Below, in pieces: positions 1-8,255 of a stretch of 63,867 nucleotides of DNA. Position 1 is the stretch's first letter. Each line of letters opens with the position of its first letter. The stretch is taken from NCBI GenBank assembly GCA_023450745.1, contig JAEXGR010000058.1:1-63867 (forward strand), in the 5' to 3' direction. The position numbers and the translations under genes are program-made. The stretch comes from Synergistota bacterium (GTDB taxonomy: Bacteria > Synergistota > Synergistia > Synergistales > Synergistaceae). The notes beneath the pieces are model-generated. The model searched no databases. It was not told the origin of the DNA and was given only the letters and a program-made list of their open reading frames with translations.

Positions 1-87
1 AAGAGGGTCTAGAGTCAAAAGCGTGATATAATAAGTCGCGTACGCTATGACAAAGCAGATAGACGCGCAGGCGTTTATTCATAAAGT

Positions 88-204
88 TTCCGGTGATCAT
101 AGAGAGAGGGTCCCACCCAGTTCCATGCCGAACCTGGCAGTTAAGCCTCTCATCGCCGATGGTACTACGGAGGGTATTCGTGGGAGAGTAGGTCGTTGCC
201 GGAA
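88..204 (+). rRNA. rrf: 5S ribosomal RNA
   Basis: The ~117-nt stretch folds as 5S rRNA. The terminal helix pairs TTCCGG (88-93) with CCGGAA (199-204), and the conserved internal block CCATGCCGAAC lies near 123-133, followed by the loop/helix sequence around GATGGTACT. A TATAAT sits at 27-32, but I see no convincing -35 and no 23S 3' end in the first 87 bases. It is therefore unclear whether the gene belongs to an rRNA operon lying upstream or is transcribed alone. A strong terminator follows at 212-254. Confidence 0.95.
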
Positions 205-211
205 TTAATTT

Positions 212-254
212 AACAAGCAGGCTCAAGACATTTCGTCTTGAGCCTGCTTGTTTT
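212..254 (+). terminator. Rho-independent terminator after 5S rRNA
   Basis: Perfect 18-bp stem: 212-229 pairs with 235-252 around a 5-nt loop, and the T-rich end runs to 254. It closes the 5S transcription unit. Confidence 0.93.
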
Positions 255-274
255 ATGGAGGCGGGATTTGCTCA

Positions 275-303
275 TTGAAAAACAACCGGCGGGTGTTTAC
301 TAT
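275..303 (+). promoter_or_regulatory. Promoter of an ORF-free transcription unit
   Basis: TTGAAA (275-280), a 17-nt spacer, then TACTAT (298-303); TATATT overlaps at 301-306. The predicted start is near 308-311. It lies directly after the 5S terminator, and the only thing downstream before the next terminator (423-487) is a structured, non-coding stretch. Confidence 0.5.
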
Positions 304-307
304 ATTG

Positions 308-487
308 GGCCGACTTTACACAAAGATTGCTTGATGGTATCGGACCAACTTCTGGCATAGGGGCGGAGATTTGCCGCTTACTTTGTACTGGACAAAGGCA
401 TGAGAAAGCGTTGGCCGAAACCAGCGGCCAGCGCATAGAGGCAACGCCAGACTAAGGAGCGTTCTTCTATGCGCTGGCTGCTTTTTT
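308..487 (+). ncRNA. Candidate structured small RNA, ~180 nt
   Basis: The stretch is bounded by a promoter (275-303) and an intrinsic terminator (423-487) and has no plausible ORF with an SD site. Proposed fold: a closing helix GGCCGAC (308-314) with GTTGGCC (410-416, one G-U); hairpins TGGT/ACCA (335-347), GCGG/CCGC (363-377) and CTTTGT/ACAAAG (381-397); then the terminator hairpin. The sequence ACAAAG (320-325) can also pair with 381-386, so two folds are possible. I do not recognise it as 6S, SRP, RNase P or tmRNA. The downstream gene is on the other strand, so it is not a leader. Confidence 0.35.
423..487 (+). terminator. Terminator with long stem and T-tract
   Basis: 423-439 pairs with 466-482 (17 bp, one G-U), and T6 follows at 482-487. 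The T-tract is on the plus side, so it ends the ORF-free unit. It overlaps the stop codon of the convergent secreted-protein gene. Confidence 0.8.
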
Positions 488-953
488 ATTTCATGTTTGG
501 AATCAATATTTCCGCGGCCTCTAGCAGGTGTTTTTTTGTTGCCACCTGTGACTCAAGGGTCAATACGCCATCTTTGCCTATTTTGACGATCAGGCTGTAA
601 CCGACTACGGGACGGTATTCAAGTATCGCCTTATGTCCCGCGACGGTGGCTTTTTCTGTGGTTTCGCCGCCCCATATTTCGCCGTCGTCACTCGACGTTT
701 CGTTTACGTCCCAGCCCTTGGCTCCCGCGCCCTCTACCCAAATGGCGCGGAAGGGCGTGCCGTTGTTCGTTCTGTAGGTGCGCTCGAGCCACGTTCCTTT
801 GTACCCTGAAAGCGCGGCGAGCTCCGTCGTTCGCAGCTGTCCGTTCTCCCACCCGGCGATCTCCGGGAGCTTTGAGCCTTCCGCAGCAAGCGCCGTGCCG
901 GCCGAAAGGAGAAGAAATGAAACGATCACAAGAAAAATGGATTTTTTTAGCAA
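486..953 (-). CDS. Small secreted protein of unknown function
   Basis: Predicted 155-residue exported protein. Residues 1-22 form a clear signal peptide (Lys-Lys, hydrophobic core, Ala-Leu-Ala-Ala cleavage region). The remainder has no motif I recognise; it carries several WExG-like and aromatic positions and a Gly/Glu-rich middle that suggest a small folded beta-rich domain. The TTG start at 951-953 was chosen because GGAGG lies 8 nt upstream and translation then begins exactly at the signal peptide; the longer in-frame ATG would put ~43 odd residues in front of it. The gene is divergent from miaB. No conserved Cys or lipobox is seen, so it is probably soluble in the periplasm. Confidence 0.7.
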   Translation of the reverse strand: MLKKSIFLVIVSFLLLSAGTALAAEGSKLPEIAGWENGQLRTTELAALSGYKGTWLERTYRTNNGTPFRAIWVEGAGAKGWDVNETSSDDGEIWGGETTEKATVAGHKAILEYRPVVGYSLIVKIGKDGVLTLESQVATKKHLLEAAEILIPNMK

Positions 954-1004
954 AATCCGCACCTCCGTATTAATGTCTCTGTTATTATTAAGTATATCGT
1001 TTAA

Positions 1005-1033
1005 TGGAAAGTTTAGCGATAATGACATATAAT
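1005..1033 (+). promoter_or_regulatory. Promoter of the miaB operon
   Basis: TGGAAA (1005-1010), 17-nt spacer, TATAAT (1028-1033). Transcription would begin near 1040, ~27 nt before the TTG start of miaB. Confidence 0.6.
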
Positions 1034-1066
1034 TCCAGAGTAAAAACACTTGAAGGGGATAGGTAT

Positions 1067-2398
1067 TTGCATAAATTTTCAATCAGAGTATTTGGCTGTC
1101 AGATGAATTCGTACGACGGAGACCGCCTGCGCACCGCGATGCTGCATCAAAAGTGGGAAGAAGCCCCCGACAGCGAAGCCGACGTGGTGATTCTTGTCAC
1201 CTGCAGTATTCGTGAAAAGGCGGAGCAGAAGGTCGCCAGCGAGATCGGACGTTATGACGCGGCATATAAGAGAAAGAAAAGTCCGGCGGTGGTGTTGGTC
1301 GGCTGTATGGCGCAGAGGATCGGCCGCGAGATGGCGAAGAAATTTTCCTGTGTACGCCTTGTATCAGGCCCGCGCCATCTGGGGCTGGTGCCGCAGGCGA
1401 CGGCGGAGATATCTTCCGCGATGCCGCAGCGTTTCTTCATGGACGATGACCCGCGCGCGCTGCTTGACCTCGAAGTGGCGCCCACGGCGCGCACGAATCC
1501 CTTTAAGGCCTACGTGACGATCACTTATGGCTGCGACCGTTTCTGTTCGTATTGTATCGTTCCCTATGTGAGAGGCCGGCTGCAGTCGCGCGCCGCGGCG
1601 GATATTTTGCAGGAAACGCGTACGCTTGTCGACGGCGGCGTTAAAGAGATTACGTTGCTTGGGCAGAACGTCGACGCCTATGGCAAAGATTTGAATAACG
1701 GCTACGGCTTCGCTTCCCTGCTGGGTGATGTTGCGGGCCAGCCTGGCCTGACACGCCTGCGTTTCGCCACCTCCCATCCGAAGGATTTTGACGAAGATAT
1801 CCTGGCGGTCATGCGGGAGCGTCCGGATATATGCCGCGCGATCAATCTTCCGGTGCAGGCCGGCAGCGACAGGATACTGCGCGAGATGAACAGGGGATAT
1901 ACTTCCGGCCAGTACCTGGCGCTTGTAGAGAAGATTCGCGGGGCGCTGCCCGATGTAAGCCTGACGACGGACCTCATCGTCGGCTTCCCCGGAGAGACCG
2001 AAGCGGATTTTCGCGCCTCTTACGACCTTCTCAGCGAGGTGAAGTTTGACATCGTTCATACGGCGGCCTATTCACCGCGTGAGGGGACGAGGGCGGCGAT
2101 GATGGACGGGCAGATTGATAACCGCGTCAAGGCTGCGCGCCTTAACGAGATAAACGCGCTGCAGGCGCAGATAGCCCGTGAAGCCAACGAGGGTTATGTC
2201 GGCGCGGAGTTTGAGATACTGGCCGACGGCTTTGCGCCGCGCGGCGAGGGCAGGATACAGGGGAGGACGATGACCGATAAGGTCGTAATCATTCCCGGCG
2301 GCGAAGAGGATTTTGGGAAGATAATTCCCGTGCGGATCGTGCGCGCCAGCCACTGGTCGCTTGAGGGAGAGAGGATTTGCGGCGATGAGTCCGCGTAA
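1067..2398 (+). CDS. miaB: tRNA-2-methylthio-N6-dimethylallyladenosine synthase MiaB
   Basis: Radical-SAM methylthiotransferase that adds the 2-methylthio group to i6A37 of tRNAs reading UNN codons. The N-terminal UPF0004 domain has the three auxiliary-cluster cysteines (C11, C46, C80). The radical-SAM motif CxxxCxxC is C156/C160/C163 within GCDRFCSYC, and a TRAM domain ends the protein. At 443 residues it has the family's usual length. The start is TTG at 1067, with GAAGGGG 8 nt upstream; an in-frame ATG further up would add 21 residues that include the promoter -10. It overlaps comEA by 14 nt and leads a six-gene run. MiaB rather than MtaB/RimO is inferred from the FGCQMN start and overall sequence. 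Confidence 0.93.
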   Translation: MHKFSIRVFGCQMNSYDGDRLRTAMLHQKWEEAPDSEADVVILVTCSIREKAEQKVASEIGRYDAAYKRKKSPAVVLVGCMAQRIGREMAKKFSCVRLVSGPRHLGLVPQATAEISSAMPQRFFMDDDPRALLDLEVAPTARTNPFKAYVTITYGCDRFCSYCIVPYVRGRLQSRAAADILQETRTLVDGGVKEITLLGQNVDAYGKDLNNGYGFASLLGDVAGQPGLTRLRFATSHPKDFDEDILAVMRERPDICRAINLPVQAGSDRILREMNRGYTSGQYLALVEKIRGALPDVSLTTDLIVGFPGETEADFRASYDLLSEVKFDIVHTAAYSPREGTRAAMMDGQIDNRVKAARLNEINALQAQIAREANEGYVGAEFEILADGFAPRGEGRIQGRTMTDKVVIIPGGEEDFGKIIPVRIVRASHWSLEGERICGDESA

Positions 2399-3074
2399 CT
2401 CGGGAAAGATTCTTGCGGCGGCGGGAGTGCTCTGTTTCGCGCTGGCCTTTGTGCTGTTGTCCGCTTTCCGGGGCGAGTTCGGCAAGGATACGGCGGGAAA
2501 ATCTTCGGTGATGCCGATGATGGAGGATACCGTAGACGTCACGCCGAAGGCTGCCGCGGAAAAGAGCGAGCCGCGTCAGGTGAAGGCGGTATCTGGCGAA
2601 GGCGGTTCTTCCGCGCCGTGGGTCGTCTATGTCACCGGAGCGGTGAAGAAACCCGGCGTATACGAGGTAGCTCCGGGAGCGCGCGTCTATGAGGCGCTGA
2701 ACGCGGCGGGCGGCTTTGCCGCGAACGCCGACCAGGAGGCCGTCAACCTCGCGGCGAAGCTTGACGACGGCGCTCATTTAAGATTCCTGCGCAAGGGCGA
2801 GGCGGCCCAGCCGGAACGCGCCGCCCAGCCGGCGGCGGCGCCCGCGCCGAGCGCGGCTGCTGCCGCGCGGCAGTCTGCAAAGATAAATATCAACAGCGCC
2901 ACGCAGGCGGAGCTGGAATCGATCAGCGGCGTCGGCCCCAAGACGGCGCAGTCGATCATAGAATACCGCCGCCAGAACGGGAATTTCTCACGGGTCGAGG
3001 ATATTATGAACGTGAGGGGCATCGGTCCGAAAAAATTTGAATCGATGAAGGACCGTATTACGGTTGGCGGCTGA
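2385..3074 (+). CDS. comEA: ComEA-like DNA-binding protein
   Basis: Predicted membrane-anchored DNA receptor for uptake of transforming DNA. Of 229 residues, 9-28 form one transmembrane helix, ~79-133 an SLBB/soluble-ligand-binding domain, ~135-162 an Ala/Pro linker, and ~165-227 a pair of helix-hairpin-helix motifs (GVGPKTAQ and GIGPKKFE) that bind DNA non-specifically. ATG 2385 follows GAGAGGA at a suitable distance and overlaps the end of miaB. comEC follows with an 11-nt overlap, the classical ComEA-ComEC pairing, so the two are probably translationally coupled. The function in this organism is inferred; natural competence has not been shown by anything in the window. Confidence 0.9.
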   Translation: MSPRNSGKILAAAGVLCFALAFVLLSAFRGEFGKDTAGKSSVMPMMEDTVDVTPKAAAEKSEPRQVKAVSGEGGSSAPWVVYVTGAVKKPGVYEVAPGARVYEALNAAGGFAANADQEAVNLAAKLDDGAHLRFLRKGEAAQPERAAQPAAAPAPSAAAAARQSAKININSATQAELESISGVGPKTAQSIIEYRRQNGNFSRVEDIMNVRGIGPKKFESMKDRITVGG

Positions 3075-4545
3075 CGCACCGCTGGGCGTGCCTGCGGCCG
3101 GGGCTTCCGGCGCTGCGTATACAGTGGGACCGCTTTCGGAGGCTCCCGCGTTTTTTGTTCTGTTTTCTATCTGCGCCTCGCTCTATCTGGAGGAATTTGT
3201 TACGCCGCCGGCGGCGCTGGCGGCGTCCCTTTTGTTTGCCGCGGCGTTGATTTTTTTCTGCACGGAAACGCTGGTGAAGGGCTGGTTTCCGGTCTTTGCC
3301 GTCGTTCTTGTCCTTGCCGGCGCTCTTTCCGCCTATTCGTTGTCTATGATGAATAAAAGAGCCGTTTTGCCGGATTCCGTTAAGACCGCCGGCCGCGTCG
3401 TCTCTTCGCGCCGCTGGGGGCGCGGCCGCGCGCTGCTTATCGCGACGCCTTACGGCAAGTTCGCGGGATATACGCCGGATGAGGGAGCTCCGGCGGAGGG
3501 CAGCGGCGTGGCGCTGCGCGGCGCGCTTTTTGATTTTAAGCGAGCGGAGAAACCCGGCGCTTTTGACGAGATGCTTTACTGGCGCGCTCGCGGCGCGGTA
3601 AAGAAGGTAGTGTTTTTCGAGATCAGGGAGACTGGCGCTCCCGCCGGCCTCGCCGCCTGGCGCGCGAAGTTGGCGAAACTGATCGACGAGAGGCTGCTTC
3701 CGCTTTCCGCCTCCTATATGGCGGCTTTTACCGTCGGCAGCCGGGGAGCGCCGATGGAAAAGGTTCACCGCCTGGCGGGCACCTCTCACCTGCTGGCCGT
3801 CTCCGGTCTGCATATCTGGATAATCGCAGGGCTGTTTCTCTTTTTGCTGCGCGGGAATCTGACGCGGCTCTTTGTCGTTTCCCTCCTTCTTTGGGGGTAC
3901 CTGCTGCTTGCGGGGCTGCCGGTGGGCGGCGTGCGGGCGGCGGTGATGGTGGAGCTTGCGCTGGCGGCGTCGGTCGTCGGCCGCCCGTCTTCGGCTTTCA
4001 ACAACGTAAGCGCGGCGGCGGTGCTGCTGCTGTTGGCGAACCCCTGGAATTTTTTTGACCTTGGCTGGCGGCTCTCGGTGCTCTGCGCCCTTTTTATCGC
4101 CGCGGCGTCGCCCTTGATGCCGGAGGGAAACCTGCGTCCGGTCTGCCTGACGGTTCTGCTGTGGTTTGTAACGGCGCCGCTGCTGGCGCGCGCCTTCGGC
4201 GGCGTGCCGCTTTCCGGTTTGGTGCTGAATATCTTTGCCGTGCCCGCCTTCGGCCTGCTCTTTCCTCTCATTCTGCTGTTGTCGCTGCCGCCTCTTTTGA
4301 GGCTGCCCTTTTCTTGGGTTGCGGCGGAGTCTTCGGAGGCGATGCTTTTCTTTTTCCAGAAATTTCTTGAGACGGGCGCTTCGCTCCTTTCCGGCGGCGT
4401 CGGTGGATACGCGCCGCTCTTAGCCGCCTCGGTGGCGCTGTTCGCGGCGGCGGCCGCGCTGCGCTGCGGCGCCAGCCTGAAAAAGGCCTCAATTATCTCG
4501 GTGATTTTCGTACTTTTTCTATTCTATTGCCCTGCGATGTTGTAA
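3064..4545 (+). CDS. comEC: ComEC/Rec2 competence channel, lacking the C-terminal nuclease-like domain
   Basis: Polytopic inner-membrane protein of 493 residues forming the channel for single-stranded DNA uptake. After N-terminal membrane segments and a DUF4131-type region (to ~190) comes the competence domain with the signature GTSHLLAVSGLH (~residue 239), and hydrophobic helices run to the end. Full-length ComEC proteins (~700-800 aa) carry a metallo-beta-lactamase domain after this; here the ORF ends right after the membrane domain and the next gene begins 42 nt later. The TTG start at 3064 has AAGGA ~11 nt upstream and overlaps comEA. This is either the short form of the family or a C-terminally truncated one. 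Confidence 0.87.
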   Translation: MAADAPLGVPAAGASGAAYTVGPLSEAPAFFVLFSICASLYLEEFVTPPAALAASLLFAAALIFFCTETLVKGWFPVFAVVLVLAGALSAYSLSMMNKRAVLPDSVKTAGRVVSSRRWGRGRALLIATPYGKFAGYTPDEGAPAEGSGVALRGALFDFKRAEKPGAFDEMLYWRARGAVKKVVFFEIRETGAPAGLAAWRAKLAKLIDERLLPLSASYMAAFTVGSRGAPMEKVHRLAGTSHLLAVSGLHIWIIAGLFLFLLRGNLTRLFVVSLLLWGYLLLAGLPVGGVRAAVMVELALAASVVGRPSSAFNNVSAAAVLLLLANPWNFFDLGWRLSVLCALFIAAASPLMPEGNLRPVCLTVLLWFVTAPLLARAFGGVPLSGLVLNIFAVPAFGLLFPLILLLSLPPLLRLPFSWVAAESSEAMLFFFQKFLETGASLLSGGVGGYAPLLAASVALFAAAAALRCGASLKKASIISVIFVLFLFYCPAML

Positions 4546-4587
4546 AATATAAAAATTGACCGTATACAGTTTGGGAGGAATGAGGAT

Positions 4588-5358
4588 ATGCTCCTCGTGT
4601 TCGACATCGGTAATACCAATACAGTGATGGGGATCTACAAGGGAGAAAAGCTCGTCAATCAATGGCGGCTCACGTCAAAAAAGCAGACCTCCGACGAGGT
4701 CGGTTTTATGATTCTCGGCCTGCTTTCCGCCTCCGGGATAACCAAAGAAGATATCAAAGGCGCGATATTCGGCAGCGTCGTTCCCTCGCTTGACGAGATG
4801 TTCCGCGAAGGAGTCCGCAAGTATGTCGGCCTGGAGTGTATCAGGGTTTCCACGAAGCTCAACACCGGCCTTAAGATAAGGATGAAGAACTCGACGGGGC
4901 TCGGGGCGGACCGCCTGCTCAATGCCGTCGCCGGCATTGAAAAGTATGGGACGCCGCTGATCGTCGTCGATCTTGGCACGGCGATCACCTTCGACGTCAT
5001 CTCCGCCGAGGGAGCCTATTTGGGCGGCGTGATCGCCCCCGGTATGGAACTGGGCATGGAATCGTTATTCTCGCGCACGGCGAAATTGCCGCAGATAGAG
5101 CTTGTCGCGCCGGAAAATTATATCGGCGGCAACACCGTCGAGGCGATCCAGTCCGGCGTCATTTACGGCACCGTCGGGATGGTAGACAAGGTGATCAAGG
5201 GGATATTCAAGGAACTCGGCGGCCCCTGCCGCGTCGTCGCCACTGGCGGACACGCGCCGGTAATCGCAAAATACTCGAACCGCGTCGACAGCGTCGATCA
5301 GTGGCTGACGCTTGACGGCCTGCGGATACTTTACGAGAGGAACAGTCTTGGAAAATAG
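4588..5358 (+). CDS. coaX: Type III pantothenate kinase
   Basis: Catalyses the first step of coenzyme A synthesis (pantothenate + ATP to 4'-phosphopantothenate). It is a 256-residue ASKHA-fold protein. The phosphate-binding motif DIGNTNTVMGIY lies at residues 5-16, the substrate motif TGLGADRLLNA follows, and the second phosphate motif is DLGTAITFD. The CoaX type uses ATP poorly, needs a monovalent cation and is not inhibited by CoA (family knowledge). ATG 4588 has GGGAGGA upstream. The preceding 42-nt gap contains TGTAAAATATAAAAATTGAC, which could hold a weak internal promoter. The gene overlaps dus by 11 nt. Confidence 0.96.
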   Translation: MLLVFDIGNTNTVMGIYKGEKLVNQWRLTSKKQTSDEVGFMILGLLSASGITKEDIKGAIFGSVVPSLDEMFREGVRKYVGLECIRVSTKLNTGLKIRMKNSTGLGADRLLNAVAGIEKYGTPLIVVDLGTAITFDVISAEGAYLGGVIAPGMELGMESLFSRTAKLPQIELVAPENYIGGNTVEAIQSGVIYGTVGMVDKVIKGIFKELGGPCRVVATGGHAPVIAKYSNRVDSVDQWLTLDGLRILYERNSLGK

Positions 5359-6397
5359 CGAAGCCCAACGCCTCTTCAGCCCGCTGATCCCAGGCTGGCC
5401 GCGCATCATAGGCGGTGTTGAGGTGGAGAATCCGCTTTGGCTCGCGCCGCTTGCCGGCATTACCTTCGGCTCTTTCCGCCGTTTTCACCGGGCGCTGGGG
5501 GCGGGGCTCGTCCATACGGAGATGGTGAGCGCCCTGGGATTGAAGTATAAGGGACGCAAGACGAAAGAACTGCTGCATGGCGGCGAAGAGGAAAAGCCCT
5601 GCGTGCTCCAGCTCTTCGGTTCCAACGCCGGGGACATTGCGCGCGGAGCCGAGATCGCGCTTGAGATAAGGAATTTTGAGGCGCTGGAGGTTAATATGGC
5701 CTGCCCGATGCCGAAGGTCACTAAGAAGGGCAGCGGCTCAAAGCTGATGGAGGCCCCCAAAGAGGCGACGGCGATTATGCGGCAGTTGAAGCCGCTGGGC
5801 CTGCCGGTGTGGGCGAAGGTGCGTATCATGCCGCCGAACGCCGCCGAACCGACGGCTGATTTCTGCGAACGGCTTTTTGACGGCGGCGCCGATTTTATCT
5901 TCGTGCACGGCCGCACGCCCGCGCAGCGGTATGAGGGAACAGCCTCGCGCGAGGCGGTGGCGGAGGTGGCGCGCCTCTATCCGGGAAGGATCGGCGGCAG
6001 CGGCGACTGCTATTGTCCGGAAGATTTCGCCGACTATCTGAACCGGGGCTGCACGGCGGTGCTCGCTGCGCGCGGCGTGCTTCGCGACGCCTTCCTGCTT
6101 CCTAAAACGCTCCGGGCGTTGGGGGCTTGCGTGCCGGAAGAATTTTGCGACCCGTCCCCCGAGGCGCAGGCGAATATCCTTCTCGAACTCGGCGGCAGCA
6201 TCTATAATACCGAAGGCGGCCCCCTGGCGCTTGCGATCGCCCGCCGGATGCTGGGCGCGCTCTTCAAAGGATTTGCCGGCGCTTCGCAGTTGCGGCGGGC
6301 CGGCGCGATGACAAAAAGCTGGCCGGAGATGGAATATCTGCTGCGCAACTGGCGGAAACCGGAGATTTGTGAACCCTCGCAAGAGGACGACATGTAA
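5348..6397 (+). CDS. dus: tRNA-dihydrouridine synthase
   Basis: Flavin-dependent reductase that makes dihydrouridine in the D-loop of tRNA. The TIM-barrel starts at WLAPLAGIT, with the catalytic Cys119 in NMACPMPKV, where most relatives have NMGCP; the lysine-rich KKGSGSKLM and the HGRT motif follow. It has 349 residues. TTG 5348 was chosen because AGAGG lies 7 nt upstream and the reading frame overlaps the coaX stop; an earlier in-frame ATG lies deep inside coaX. The C-terminal ~90 residues form the helical tRNA-binding domain. Assignment to DusA, B or C class is not possible from the sequence alone; operon position suggests the DusB-like type found in Gram-positives. Confidence 0.92.
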   Translation: MENSEAQRLFSPLIPGWPRIIGGVEVENPLWLAPLAGITFGSFRRFHRALGAGLVHTEMVSALGLKYKGRKTKELLHGGEEEKPCVLQLFGSNAGDIARGAEIALEIRNFEALEVNMACPMPKVTKKGSGSKLMEAPKEATAIMRQLKPLGLPVWAKVRIMPPNAAEPTADFCERLFDGGADFIFVHGRTPAQRYEGTASREAVAEVARLYPGRIGGSGDCYCPEDFADYLNRGCTAVLAARGVLRDAFLLPKTLRALGACVPEEFCDPSPEAQANILLELGGSIYNTEGGPLALAIARRMLGALFKGFAGASQLRRAGAMTKSWPEMEYLLRNWRKPEICEPSQEDDM

Positions 6398-6454
6398 ATG
6401 CCGTTTGCGGCATTTTCAGATAAAGTTAAAAATACCATACAGGAAGTGATCCAA

Positions 6455-7975
6455 TTGGCAGAGGAACTTAAGAACAACCCCAAAGAGCAGCAGAATACCA
6501 TGCCCGAGGAGGAAATTTTCCGCCAGCGCAAAGACAAGCTCATGCGCCTGCGCAGTGAGGAGGGCTACGACCCTTTCCAGCAGGACCATTACGAGGTGAA
6601 GCAGACCCTTGGATATGTGAAGGAGCATTATGAGCACCTTAAGCCCGAAGAGTGGTCGGAAGACGAAATACAGACGGCGGGGCGCATCATCGTCCTGCGC
6701 CGCCACGGCAAAACGGCCTTTGCGACATTTGAGGACGAACGCGACCGCCTTCAGCTCTGCTTTCAGTTTGACGTGCTCGGCGAGAAAGATTACGCTTTCT
6801 TTAAAAAATGGGTCGACGCGGGCGACTTTATCGGCCTCACCGGCGTGCCCTTCCGCACGCAGCGCGGCGAACTGACGCTCTCCGTCAAAAAATTCACCCT
6901 GCTCTCAAAGGCGCTGCGCCCGATGCCGGAGAAATATCACGGCCTGAAAGATATGGAAGTTCGCTATCGCCAGCGCTACGCCGACCTTATCGCGAACCCC
7001 GAGGTGCGCGAGACCTTCCGCAAGCGCACGAAGATCATCCAGACCTTCCGCCGCGTGCTTGACGCGCACGGAACGCTCGAAGTGCAGACGCCGATCCTTT
7101 CGACGATCGCCGGCGGTGCGAACGCGCGCCCCTTCGTGACGCACCATAACACGCTTGATATCGATATGTACATGCGTATCGCCACCGAGCTGCATTTGAA
7201 GCGCCTTGTCGTCGGCATGCTGGGCCGCGTCTACGAGATTGGCCAGCAGTTCCGCAACGAGGGCATGGACCAGCGCCACAACCCCGAGTTTACCTCGATG
7301 GAGGTCTACTGGCCCTACGGAAATTACGTCGATATGATGAACCTCGCCGAGGAACTGATCGTCGCCTGCGCCGACGAGCTCGGCGGCCGTGTGATCAATT
7401 ATCAGGGAACGGAGATCGACCTTAACCCTCCCTTCCGCCGCGCGACGATGGCGGAGCTCGTCGAGGAGCATACCGGCATCGATTTCAACAAGATCAGCGA
7501 CGAAGAGGCGCGCCGTCAGGCGGCGCTGCGCGGCCTGGAGATCACCCCCTCCCACACGCGTTTTGACATCCTGCCGATCTTCTTTGAGGAATATGTCGAA
7601 GAAAATCTCATCCAGCCGACCTTTGTCATCGGTCACCCGACCGTGATCTCGCCGCTCTCGAAGCGCAACAAGGAAAACCCCGACGTTACCGACCGTTTCG
7701 AGCTCTTCATCTACGGCTGGGAGTTTGCCAACGCCTTCAGCGAGCTTAACGACCCGCTCGACCAGCGCGAACGTTTCCTCGACCAGGCCCGCAAAAAGGA
7801 GGAGGGCGACGAGGAGTCGCATCCCTTCGACGAGGACTTCATCAACGCGCTTGAATACGGACTGCCTCCCACCGGAGGCATGGGCGTGGGGATAGACCGT
7901 ACCGTCATGCTGCTCACGGACTCCAAGAGCATCCGCGACGTTATCCTGTTTCCCACGATGAAACCCAAAGACTAG
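6455..7975 (+). CDS. lysS: Lysyl-tRNA synthetase, class II
   Basis: Charges tRNA-Lys. The N-terminal anticodon-binding OB fold (~60-165) is followed by the class II catalytic core: motif 2 around RNEGMDQRHNPEF and motif 3 GGMGVGIDRTVMLL near the C-terminus. With the TTG at 6455 the protein has 506 residues, normal for the family; AGGAAG lies 8 nt upstream of this TTG. An ATG at 6398, abutting the dus stop, would add 19 residues and has a poorer SD spacing, so it is the less likely start. It is the last gene of the miaB run and no clear U-tract terminator follows. Confidence 0.95.
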   Translation: MAEELKNNPKEQQNTMPEEEIFRQRKDKLMRLRSEEGYDPFQQDHYEVKQTLGYVKEHYEHLKPEEWSEDEIQTAGRIIVLRRHGKTAFATFEDERDRLQLCFQFDVLGEKDYAFFKKWVDAGDFIGLTGVPFRTQRGELTLSVKKFTLLSKALRPMPEKYHGLKDMEVRYRQRYADLIANPEVRETFRKRTKIIQTFRRVLDAHGTLEVQTPILSTIAGGANARPFVTHHNTLDIDMYMRIATELHLKRLVVGMLGRVYEIGQQFRNEGMDQRHNPEFTSMEVYWPYGNYVDMMNLAEELIVACADELGGRVINYQGTEIDLNPPFRRATMAELVEEHTGIDFNKISDEEARRQAALRGLEITPSHTRFDILPIFFEEYVEENLIQPTFVIGHPTVISPLSKRNKENPDVTDRFELFIYGWEFANAFSELNDPLDQRERFLDQARKKEEGDEESHPFDEDFINALEYGLPPTGGMGVGIDRTVMLLTDSKSIRDVILFPTMKPKD

Positions 7976-8073
7976 AACGCCGCGGATTAGACGCGCCATT
8001 GGCGGACGGACTAAGTTCTGCTATGAAAATCGCAGACTTTCAACCCTGCCCGCCGCGGCGGGGCCCGGCCGGC

Positions 8074-8108
8074 GGCGCGGGCGCATTAGTTTTAGATGCG
8101 CCCGCGCC
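8074..8108. repeat. Perfect 13-bp GC-rich inverted repeat without a T-tract
   Basis: 8074-8086 pairs perfectly with 8096-8108 around a 9-nt A+T loop. It lies in the 280-nt gap between lysS and ligA. No run of T follows, so it may be an mRNA-end stabiliser or a Rho-assisted stop rather than an intrinsic terminator. The rest of the gap is very G+C-rich and shows no gene. Confidence 0.55.
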
Positions 8109-8255
8109 CCGCGCCGAGGCTTGCCGTTTAGCGCCGGACGCGCCGAACAAACGAATTGAGCGGCGCGCCCGCGGGCACAGACCTTGATTTTCTGCTTATG
8201 ACCAGCGGAAGCTGCCTCAGTTTATTACATTTAAGAACAAAAAAGGAAGACCGGC

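Noticed and set aside
1..87. 23S rRNA 3' end or a tRNA upstream of 5S
   Set aside because: Neither the conserved 23S end nor a cloverleaf can be found in these bases.
7999..8187. 62-codon plus-strand frame between lysS and ligA
   Set aside because: It crosses the perfect 13-bp hairpin, has no SD, and is Arg/Ala/Pro-rich because of base composition.
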